NCBI GenBank assembly: GCA_963971405.1
Contig: OZ020492.1
Coordinates: 17,824,204 to 17,888,203 of the forward strand
Direction: 5' to 3'
Length of the DNA stretch: 64,000 bases
Origin: Psococerastis gibbosa
Taxonomy: Eukaryota; Arthropoda; Insecta; Psocodea; Psocidae
Numbering within the stretch: the stretch's first letter is position 1; every line of letters begins with the position of its first letter. Shown here piece after piece: positions 35,766-47,700 of this stretch. The notes below the pieces were generated by a model, which was not told the DNA's origin, searched no databases, and saw only the letters and a program-made list of their open reading frames with translations. The translations under genes and the position numbers were made by a program.

Positions 35766-38700
35766 GTAAGCCTTAAAATTTATGTTATTTAAATTTAAAA
35801 AAATAATTGAAGTCGTCAGGGGAAAAACCGGAAAGGTGATCAAAAAATTTTCAGAAATCTAATTTTAAAGTTTAAAGTAGCCGTATCTTCGCCTGTATAC
35901 TGTTTTTTCCCACGCCATTTGTGCAGAACCTTACTTGTTTTTCTCCAGTATTGTTACGTCATTTAAAACTACGCTAAAAACTGAACAGAATGCCACCATT
36001 ATCTCAATTTCGACCAAAAGTGCACCTTTCCGGTTTTTCCCCTGACGTCTTCAATTGTAATGAGTGTCTTTTTAGATAATAGCAAGATTAACGCATTAAA
36101 TACCATTTTTGTTAATACATAGACTGTTGCTTTTTTGGAAACTTTTTATGAATGACGATATATTAGCCGATGGATCTAGTCGCTTGTACGTGTTAGCCCC
36201 AAAACTTCATTACTGAGGTCGAAAAAAAACTGAAATTGAAACAACAGCATTTGCTGCCTTTCATAATTATGTGAACGCCACGTATTAGCTGGCAGAAAAC
36301 AAAATAGTATGTAGATGAATGAAAATAAAATGAAATGAAAAACTACTTTATTGCAAACAAAAGGCGAATAATAAGACTATAAAGTCTTGTTTTCATGCTA
36401 AATAGGTAGATTTTTTGTGTATTTTCACAGCGTTTTGCTAGAGCATTATGTCAAAAACTGAGCCCCCTCAAGCCGGAATAAAAAAAAATTTCTTTAATTT
36501 AAGGTAGGCTTGGAATAAAAAAACGGAGCGTGTGAGGGTGGCCCATCGGTATATATACAATATATTAAATGTTTAAGAATTTCCACATGTAGGAGAAGAA
36601 AAGACGAAAGTAGATGAAAGAACGGGTACAGACAAACCCGTACATGCTTTCCTAATTATCAATTAGTAGAGGTATCGTAATTGTCCCATCGTACATAATT
36701 GTCCCGTGGTTAAATGTAGATTTTCCCCAACCTACAGCAGTGGATTGATCGATGGGGCAATTACGATACATATAGTATACAGGGACAATAATATAAAGTA
36801 TGTTATGTAAGCTTATGCCTGTAACATTGTTGCTCAAAGCACTCATTAAAGGCAAGTCCGCATATCTTCTTCTTCCTCATCTGTCTCTACAGCCCTTGTT
36901 GAGCTTTGGCGTGATCGACAACACTCCTCCAGTCATCTCTGTTTTGGACGACGCTCCACCCAACTCGCGGAGGTCAGTTTATACTTCGAGGGATTTAAAT
37001 AAAAAACTCAACTAATTTTGATATTTCGTTTTTTTTCGGTAACTAAAGGGATATCTACATGTTACCCGGTGACCGAACGGACAGTAATTTTACCGGATAC
37101 CGGACACTCTAGCTTCTTCCTATCTTTTCATCTCTAGCTTTTATACTAACTGATCAATAGGAAAGCATGTACTTGGTCAAAATGTTGATTTTTTATTCAT
37201 GTGAAATAAGCATACTAAGAATTAATTAATTAATTTATACGCTCGTATTCAGTTCAATGGCATCGAACTGTTTTGGTTAAAATATGTACTGTACTTCATT
37301 TTTTCCAATTTTCCTGATACTTATGTTTTGAAAATCATTTCAGAGCGAAAATTATGAGCAACTCAATTTAAATAGCATCGTTCATTCGCAGGAGAAAAGA
37401 AATGCCGATCTTTTTGAGGAAGATCCCTTTTTTGTATAACCATCTTCATTTTCAGCATAGACACAGAAACATACAGGCGTGGATCTACGGGGGGGGGGGG
37501 GGAGGCCGTAGCAAAGGGGGGGAGCTTATTGGGCTGCAGCCCCCCCCCCCCCCGAAATGAAAAGTAGAGAATTAAATAAATCTAGTTCGGTAACATGAAT
37601 ATGTTTTCCTCAGTAAATTATAAACTTTACTGCTGTTACAATCGTAAAAACTCACTATTTCGCAACTATTTTTTCAAAAAATTTCTCCCGGGGTGACCAC
37701 TGGTTACCCTGTTTGGAGCAATATGAATATGCATTCATTTGCAAGCTTTCCTGGTTTAAAACCCCACTGTTTTGCACTTACACTTTCAAACGTTTCGCCC
37801 GGGGGAGACCCCCGGACCCCCTCTTTCGGTTGAATGCATTATAATTTTTATGAATAAGCATTCTTTTTTAGGCTTTGTAAAATCCATACTTTACTGCTGT
37901 TAAAATGCGTAAAACCCCACTATTTTACACTTATATTTTCAAATTTTTCCCCCGAGGGAAAACCCCCGGGCCCCCCTCTTAAATACAATATTATTTTTAC
38001 TTTCTAAACCATCGTAATGTTATCGTTGCATTTTAGTCCGCATATCCGCAAAATGTTATGAACCTGTGTTCGCACGGAAATAAATCCTCCAATATATTGC
38101 CGTTTGATGTGCGTATGCTATCATATATACGAGTAACACCATAACCTCTAAAGCATACACTCGACACAATTTAATTATCAGGAAATAAATTTACACTGGA
38201 TAGGATCACAGTTGCCACAGCCCCCCCCCCCCCGAAAAAACCTTGGATACGGGCTTGGGGGGGGGCTATAAGGGCTATGCCCCCCCCCCATTAGGTTCCT
38301 TAAAATGCGTAAAACCCCACTATTTTAGTCCTATCTTTCACAAATTTTCTCCCGGGGGAGACCCCCTGGCCCCCCCTTGTGCCCAATTGTATTATTTACC
38401 TAATAATGTAGAACCCCTATTACTTTGAAAATGCGTAAAACCCCAATATTTCAGCCCAATTTACAAAATAATTAATCCGGGGGAGCTCCCGGGCCCCTTT
38501 TCATATTTCCGAACCCTCTGCTGGTTCATGCGCTAAGGACACTCAGGTCATTTATTTAAAAGCTGCGTACATCCATGAGAACGGATTTCCCCACTTTATA
38601 CACTTTTATGAAAATGGTTGGAGGGGCGCCAAATTATACACCGCCCCCTTCAAAAACCTGTCGTTACGCCACTGACATGTGCCTTCCCCTTTTAAGAGAT

Positions 38701-41700
38701 CTGGGACCACCTCTGATTATATTTGCAATTTTTTGCAATCCATCTTTTTTATTCATATTTAATCTTAGCCCCCTCCTTGGTCTCATTCTAGATCCGCGCC
38801 TGGAAACATACATATGGCTAAAATGTTTATATGGCCACTAGTTTGGAATGATATGATTCAAAAATGAAATAAAATTTTATTTTGAAAGAAATAAGCCCGG
38901 AAACTTCTGTTACATTAGGTATCTCTTCTATAAATTGAACACTTACATAGGCCTATTATGTTTTTGTACCTGTATTTTTAGGAAAGCACTGAAAGAGTGG
39001 CACGCTTGTTCAGTACCGCCTTAAGTGACAAAGAATACAAATATTGGGTAAGTTTATAGTCAACTGTTGAACCATCAGTAACTATTGTAAAAGCACAGGG
39101 TCTAAGATGGCTGGGACAAGTCGTAAGAATGTCAGAAGACCGCATGCCGAACAAAATGTACCTATGTACCTATAGCAAGCATGACGGGAAGAAGACTGCA
39201 GGAGGGACGAACTAGAAACCGACCTCCGCGAGTTGGGAGTCCGTAGGTGGCTGAGCGTCGCACAAAAACTAGATAACCGGAGGAGTGTTGTCGAGCCATC
39301 AAGACNNNNNNNNNNNNNNNNNNNNNNNNNNNNNNNNNNNNNNNNNNNNNNNNNNNNNNNNNNNNNNNNNNNNNNNNNNNNNNNNNNNNNNNNNNNNNNN
39401 NNNNNNNNNNNNNNNNNNNNNNNNNNNNNNNNNNNNNNNNNNNNNNNNNNNNNNNNNNNNNNNNNNNNNNNNNNNNNNNNNNNNNNNNNNNNNNNNNNNN
39501 NNNNNGTAACACAAAATGGTGCTAGGAATATTTTTACAGTGTTGCACAGGATCAAAACATTCAATGTCCATACTTTTCTCATTTTGCGTGGACTATACCT
39601 GTAAGCAAGTGTATGTTTTTAGCGCTGGAAAAATTGATACTCATAGATGGGCTTTTAGGGATGAGTCATTCAAAAGCCGTTGCATTCAGCCACTCCGAGA
39701 ATGTGTTCATCGCCCGAAAAGAGGGTGAAAATTAATAGGATATGGTTCGCAGAAAATTGGCACCACAAAATTAAATATTTTTAATTTTTTAATTCTTTAA
39801 CTCTGCAAACCCTGGTTTTTATGGAAGAACTAAGGAACCAAAAATTTAATATTTCGTAATATACGATGCATGATGTAGTCTTCTACAACTTACATGGGCC
39901 AAATTTTTAATAACTTGCTTTGTTGATTAAATAAAAAATAAAGAATCAATAAAAACAACAAATTTTGGGGTGCTAATTTACTGCGTAGCATGTCCTCTTA
40001 AATCAATATATTCTTGCGATTAACCCATTAAGTGGGAGAAATTCTTGACAGCAATTAACCTAACATAAAAGTGATGGTATAGAAAAATTGTTAATATCGT
40101 AATACCCTTACGAAATAAAGCTAAACTATTCCAACAACCCTTCCAATTGCTTTCTGGCTATAGTAACTATAGCTGGTGGACAGGGAATCCTATTACTCGA
40201 CGGACAATCTACAAATCCGACGAAATTACGTATTCGTATCCGCTGTTTTTTTACCGCAGTCCGTATCTAATACCCCAGATGCCCCACGATTCCTCCTAAA
40301 TTTGAATTCAATCAACGCTAACTACTTAACGTGATTATGTTACTTCATGCTTGAGCGAACGCGCTAATGGTTGTGTAATTAGGAGGTCAGTCTGTTTTAT
40401 CCGCTCAGTCATTTACCCCCCAAGTACGGCGCCGAGGACTGGTGCTTTAGCTTAGGGTAGTTGCCAAAACTCTAGGTTTTCATATGGTTAGTGGTATAGT
40501 TAAGGCATAGATTTCTAAATACTTTGTAAACACTGGTGGCCTGGCTGTTTTTGACTAAAGTAATTAATTCCATTTTTCGCCAAAGACAGGAATAATATAA
40601 TGAAAGACTAAAAAAAAATGCTTTATAAGTAAACTTGTAGCTGTTTTTGCACCTGAATAATAATTCTTGTAGAATAATCGTAAATCAGACGGCTAATAAA
40701 CTGATTTTTCAGAAAGCCTGTAATTTTTTCGAATATTTCATAAGACCATTTTCATAACACTGTGGCTGTGAAACGAGCCATCATTTATTAACAAAATATT
40801 TAGAAATTTCGGCCTGAAAGGTTTGTTGAATATAATACAATGTAAACAACATTTTGTTTAAAACGGAGTCCGGTGTTTTCTTTTATTCCTCTTAAGGCCA
40901 AACCGTAGGGTTGTGGCCTTGAGCGTTGAATACATAGAAATATAATAGAACTGGAGCGGCGGGAGTCATAATATGCCTTACGAGGCACCCGTTAACCATA
41001 AGCCAAATATCAGAGATAAGTACCAACGCAAAAAATATCAAAGTCTTACACATTGCAGCATAGGAAAGCGGATACCTGGACCCGGTCAAAAACTCTGTAG
41101 TTTAGTAGTTAGCTTGTGCAGTCTATTTCCCCGCCGAATTGCGTACTTATCTTGTGCAAGCTACACTAGCAGCCATATTGATGACGGTATCCAGCCACGG
41201 GATCGTTGAATATCCATTTTATAAACAAAGCCCCGCGTCTCGTACCTGTTCCGTATTTGACTTGTATTATTTCAAATAATTGCAGTTTTACCTATCGTAT
41301 TTCTGGCGCTTTACTGTCAAATTAAGTGTTGAGCTTGTGACTAAAGTGCATTTCATTACAAAAGTTGGAGGTTTTTCTTCCCTGTGGGGCACGTAAAAAT
41401 GTTCTAAAAGGTATGTTTTAATTGCTTCATGCACAAATTTTAGACCTAAATGTAATTGTAATTGTTGGTTTAGTCAATAGTGTAAGTATGTCTACGCGTA
41501 TACTATACCCTTCTATCGATTTTTACTATACTACTGCGGTTTAAAACATATATTACGAACCCTCTGCAAAGACATTTCCAGGCCAGTCACGTGACCCCCT
41601 CCGGTTTTGCCTTAAGGCAGAGAGTTCAAAATATTTTGTAAACAAACAATGGTAGTCAATTTAACAAAATTAATTAATTCCTCCTTTCCCATCCGCAGCA

Positions 41701-44700
41701 ATGTATAAAAAAATACAAGCTTTCTAAAAAAAGACCATTCTGATTTACTGCTACTCTATGAAATCTATTGAATGCACTTTGTCAGTTTTTTTGAAACTGT
41801 ATTTCAAGGGAGAAAATATAAACTGCGAAGGCTTGTTTTTTTAGTAGTATTTTATTTGGCCATTTTCATATCTTTATAGATGTTGAGGGAGTAATTAGTT
41901 GATTTCGTCAAACTGCCTCAGTCATTCTTTGTTTTCAAAATATTTTGGAAATGTCTGCCTTAATGAGACTTTATTCTCATGTAGAACTTCTCCTGGTTCA
42001 TAAAAGTTCTTGAGTGCAGAATGTTTTTTGATGTTATTCTTTAAATTTTACCATTGCAATAAGGACCAAAATGTTGGAGCTTTTTGAAAGGTTGTGTACC
42101 GTATTTTGTCAAAAATGCTTGAGATGTATATGATATCTTATATCCTTTGAATAGCCCGCAGCATAAATTTGAAGTACACAGAAGCAAGCCCCTTTGAAAT
42201 GGGACACCCATTTAATTAGTCATCCTTTTTATCGACAACAAAGCCTTTGCTGTAAGGCGTGGTAGTATAATCTTTCACCTTTTTATATAAACCTTTGACT
42301 TTATTACCTTTTCCTTTCTAGATTTTTCAAAATGTTAAGTGTGTTTTGAAATTTTATTTCAAAGTGCCTTCCGACTTAGTAAAGACAAAGTTCATTGAGA
42401 TTACTCGATTTAGTGGCTAGAAAGTTGGTGGGCCTTTTTTAAAAATATTTATATTACAAAACTTAATGCGGGTTTTTGGGGGCAATTGAAAATACAAGCG
42501 TGGCTTAATGCTAAAAATGCCCTATTGAGGATCATGTTGGAAAAGTGCCCCGTGTCCCTTCACTCTTCAGCACACATTAACTGGAGATTTTAATAATATC
42601 TTTGACTTCGTTGAGAAATCGCAGACTAAAATGTTGAAAAACAATACCTGTATATAAATTTTTTTTATTATCTGGAACAATAATTACGAATTACGATGCT
42701 TGATAGCTTGTTAAAATAATACAATTAGCTTACTAATTCTCGTTTACACTAGTGTTGGTTTCAGAGAGCAGCGTGCATACTTTATTGGAGAGTCATTGAA
42801 AATAATAATTTCTGATAATAAAACTGACAAGTGTTATTTCCAGGAAGAGTTTTACAGCAAAATAGAAGCGCTTTTTCAAAGGGTATCATTATGAGAAAAT
42901 CAGACACCCCCACTACACGTTTTTTGTTTGTCAGGAAATACACATCATAGATTCATAAATGAGACAGCATAAAAGTAGAAGTGATGTAGATACTTTGTTG
43001 TAGGGGGCACAATAGGCCAATAGGCTTAAGTGCACACAGGTAACACCTGTACCCCAACTTATATAAAAAAAAAAAAAAAAAAAAAAAATGCCTGAAGGTA
43101 GAAATCATCGATAAAAAGGTTTCGCAGAAAAATTATTTTTTAGTCATTTTTCATTAAAATTTAGTTATTATTATTTTTTTACCCCCAGAAGCAAACTATC
43201 AAGGGGCAAGCAACCCCCCGCATTTTGTTAACACTAGTAACGACTACAATAGTTGTGAATTTAAAAGAAATCGTTGGAGTGTATTTATGTATAGTTCGAT
43301 GGTGAAATGTTAACAAAGGCCTATGGGGAGTCTGTTATGAGTAAAACAAGAGTTTATGAGGGGTATAAGTATAAGCGTCTCCAAGATGGCCGCGAAGGCC
43401 GAAGACCTTGAAGATGACGAGCGCCGAGTGCCTGTTCGTAAATTCTTGGCCAAAACCAGTACCGTAACGATGCCTCAGTCTCCATAATCGACAGACATGG
43501 CTCCTTGTGACTTTTTCCTATTCCCAAAAATAAAGAGAACCTCAAAGGGCCGTTGTTTTACAATCACTTAAAACAAACTTTTAAACCTAAGACATATCTA
43601 TAATGCGATAATGACTATGCTTCAACCTAAGTGTTGGATAGATTTACGAAAACAAAAATCACTTTAGCTTACAATGGACTGTCAGCGAGGGGTAGATTTA
43701 TTAATGGCTTGTTTGTGGCTAACTCAACCTATCCTTACCCAATGTAACCTAATCTAACCTATCCTAATTCAATGTAACCTAACTTAACATCATATTTATT
43801 TGATATAAAAATATTTTTGTTAAAAAAAATGATGAATTTAATCTAGGTAAACAGCTAACCTAACCCAATGTAACCTAATCTGGCCTATCCTAATCCAATG
43901 TAACCTACCCTAACTTGATATAAAAATTTAACCTAGCCTAATATTATAACTTAACCTGTCCTAGCCCAATGTAACTAAATCTAACATAGAAAACACGACT
44001 GCCTGGTATATTGCACACCCATTGTTAGAAACTGAGACTTAGTTGGGATTATTGAAAATTCATTTTTATAAACATGGTTGGTGGGTATATTGAACACCTA
44101 TTGTGGGATTAATACATTTCTTTTAAGATACTGAGTGCAACGCCGAGTCCCACCCTTACCGTCTATCATTCGTGGGTAGTCCACTGTTTCAAATTAGGTA
44201 ATTAATATGTGCATTATTCAATGGCGCTCACCCTCACTGGTCTATCTATCCCTGTCTCCCATTAGCTCAAGCGTGTTCATCGATGTAAATGTAGCTGATA
44301 AAAAATTAATAAGAAAAAACTTATATTAATTTATTTTAAGGTTTTTAAATACTATGGGTGTCTATATTTAGCTTATCTTCACTCAATGTAGTGTACTTAA
44401 CATTATGCATTAGCTCAAGCGTGGTCATCGATGTAAATTTAGCTGATAATAAATAATTAAGAAAAAACTTATATTAATTTATTTTACGGTCTTTAAATAC
44501 TATGGGTGTCTATATTTAGCTTATGTTTACTCAATGTAGTGTACTAAACATTATGCATTAGCTCAAGCGTGTTCATCGATGTAAATATTGCTGATAAAAA
44601 TTAATAAGAAAAAAACTTATATTAATTTATTTAACGGTCTTCAAATACTATGGGTGTCTATATTTAGCTTATGTTTACTTAATGTAGTGTACTTAACATT

Positions 44701-47700
44701 ATTAATTAGCACAATCGTGTTCACCGATGTAAATTTATCTGATAATAAATAATTAAGAAAAAAACTTATATTAATTTATTTTACGGTCTTTAAATACTAT
44801 GGGTGTCTATATTTAGCTTATGTTTACTTATTGTAGTGTACTTAACATTATGCATTAGCTCAAGCGTGGTCATCGATGTAAATTTAGCTGATAATAAATA
44901 ATTAAGAAAAAACTTATATTAATTTATTTTACGGTCTTTAAATACTATGGGTGTCTATATTTAGCTTATGTTTACTCAATGTAGTGTACTAAACATTATG
45001 CATTAGCTCAAGCGTGTTCATCGATGTAAATGTAGCTGATAAAAAAAAAAAAAATTAATAAGAAAAAAAACTTATATTAACTTATTTTAAGGTTTTTAAA
45101 TACTATGGGTGTCTATATTTAGCTTATCTTTACTCAATGTAGTGTACTTAACATTATGCATTAGCTCAAGCGTGGTCATCGATGTAAATTTAGCTGATAA
45201 TAAATAATTAAGAAAAAACTTATATTAATTTATTTTACGGTCTTTAAATACTATGGGTGTCTATATTTAGCTTATGTTTACTCAATGTAGTGTACTAAAC
45301 ATTATGCATTAGCTCAAGCGTGTTCATCGATGTAAATATTGCTGATAAAAATTAATAAGAAAAAAACTTATATTAATTTATTTAACGGTCTTCAAATACT
45401 ATGGGTGTCTATATTTAGCTTATGTTTACTTAATGTAGTGTACTTAACATTATTAATTAGCACAATCGTGTTCACCGATGTAAATTTATCTGATAATAAA
45501 TAATTAAGAAAAAAACTTATATTAATTTATTTTACGGTCTTTAAATACTATGGGTGTCTATATTTAGCTTATGTTTACTTATTGTAGTGTACTTAACATT
45601 ATGCATTAGCTCAAGCGTGGTCATCGATGTAAATTTAGCTGATAATAAATAATTAAGAAAAAACTTATATTAATTTATTTTACGGTCTTTAAATACTATG
45701 GGTGTCTATATTTAGCTTATGTTTACTCAATGCAGTGTACTAAACATTATGCATGAGCTCAAGCGTGTTCATCGATGTAAATATAGCTGATAAAAAAAAT
45801 TTATATTAATTTATTTTAAGGTTTTTAAATACTACGGGTGTCTATATTTAGCTTATGTTTACCTGGGTTATAAAAAAAAAAACAATCATAGTGCCATAGA
45901 AAGACCACCCACGGGTCTCGACGGGGGTGGGGTAAGTCCCAGCACCTCAGACCACCCACGAGGGGTAGCATGACGGGGGGTGGGGTAGATGGGGTAGCTC
46001 GACGGGGGGTGGGGTAAGCGCCAGAAACTCAGACCACCCACGAGGGGTAGCATGACGGGGGGGTGGGGTAGATGGGGTAGCTCGACGGGGGGTGGGGTAA
46101 GCGCCAGAAACCCCCTTTCTATACTACTGGGAAGTTAATTTTTATTTTTATTTTTTCATATAAAAAGGTTAAATCGCATACAAACAATTTAATGAATGTA
46201 TCCGATTAAGCTCTTCAATCGTCTCACTAAGTCACCTAATAGGTATATACTTGCGAGTTGTGTCCGACCACAAGGTGTGTAGAGCTCCTACAAGTACAAG
46301 CACGCTACCACCTTGCCAACAAAGTCGCTTGATTGTATAACTTAACCGAAATATATGTATTTATTTCATTATTTAAATGTGGGGCCAAAAAATAAACAAG
46401 ACTAATAAATGACCAAAAAATCATATCTCGGGACCATTTTATCGGTTTTGGACTAACTAAATTTTTTGGGTTTATTTCAATGCGCTTTCAGCGGTCTTCT
46501 TCTACCAGAATTTTCAAATACAAGTGAAAAGATGGCGTCTATGACACCTTCCATCATCATCACGGCCTTAGGCGCCCATTCCATTGACCGGCTAGGGCTA
46601 TTTCCAAAATCAGTGACGTGGTAGCAGACATTCAAGACTTAGGTTGCGTTTCCACCGATCTCTCATTGCAAAATGCAAATAACATTGACGGAAATTAGAA
46701 TTTTTCTTTTTATAGAAATCTATTAAAATGTTTGTACTTAACATATCCCATGACGCCATTTTTTAATTTTAGTTTGTTTGTTTGTGATTTTACTGTATGA
46801 TCATTGATCAATTTTAACTATGGCATAGAGGAAAATAAACATTTCCGTCAATTCTGCAATGCGAGGTCGATGGAACGCCACCTAAGTCTTGAATGTCTGC
46901 TACCACGTCACCGTTTTTGGAAATAGCCCTAGCCGGTCAATGGAATGGGCACCTTACCAAGTTGAATCCACGAGCGCTGAGACTATACCAGTCAGTCTAC
47001 GTGCGTGGCGAGTCCTGGTCACATCCGATTTAACCGTGTGACTTTACTATGTTCCCCAAGTGGTTTAAAACCGACTATAATCAGGAGCTCCACCCTGTCA
47101 GTCAACTCCACTTCTCCCAGAGGTGAAGGGATCTGACCTTATGGTGACTCAAGTTAATAAACAGGCTCACTCCCCCAGCCAGGCTGAAATGGTTACTAAA
47201 AGCAAAAATGCTGAAAGAATAACATCTGGGCACCTACTTTAGGGGGGGGGGGGAGAATTATTGTTGGGGCATGAACGGCCCCAACATATACATTATATAT
47301 ATCCTCATTGGATTGTCCCGCCACAGCGTTATTATTGTGTATGTTATAATTATGTATAATGGTTATATTATAGTATTATATGGTAGGTATATAGACAAAA
47401 TAACACTTACTATACACTATAACACATTAAATTAACTTCGGTTGAAGAATTAACCTCCTCGTTATAACCGAAATTAGAGGATGTAGAAAAAACGCCCCAG
47501 TTAATAGTAGATCGTGGGTTCAAATCCCACCAAATCCGGTTTTATTGTGTATGTTATAATTATGTATAATGGTTATATAATACTATTATATGGTAGGTAT
47601 ATAGACAAAATAACACTTACTATACACTATAACACATTAAATTAACTTCGGTTGAAGAATTAACCTCCTCGTTATAACCGAAATTAGAGGATGTAGAAAA

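Noticed and set aside
39082..39604. ORFs containing long X runs
   Set aside because: They are artefacts of the 200-N gap; only the LINE pieces on its left side are supported.
39516..39728. 70-codon ORF across exon 3
   Set aside because: It uses a different frame from the phase-0 chain and reads through the GTAAGC donor.
40625..40682. Phase-0 segment LFLHLNNNSCRII with donor GTAAAT
   Set aside because: The acceptor AGTAAACTTGTAG has no pyrimidine tract, and the segment lies in a diverged intronic repeat.
42571..42655. Segment HTLTGDFNNIFDF after CACTCTTCAG
   Set aside because: The acceptor is good, but the only in-phase donor is GTTGAG, and the next GT leaves one extra base. Not enough for an exon call.
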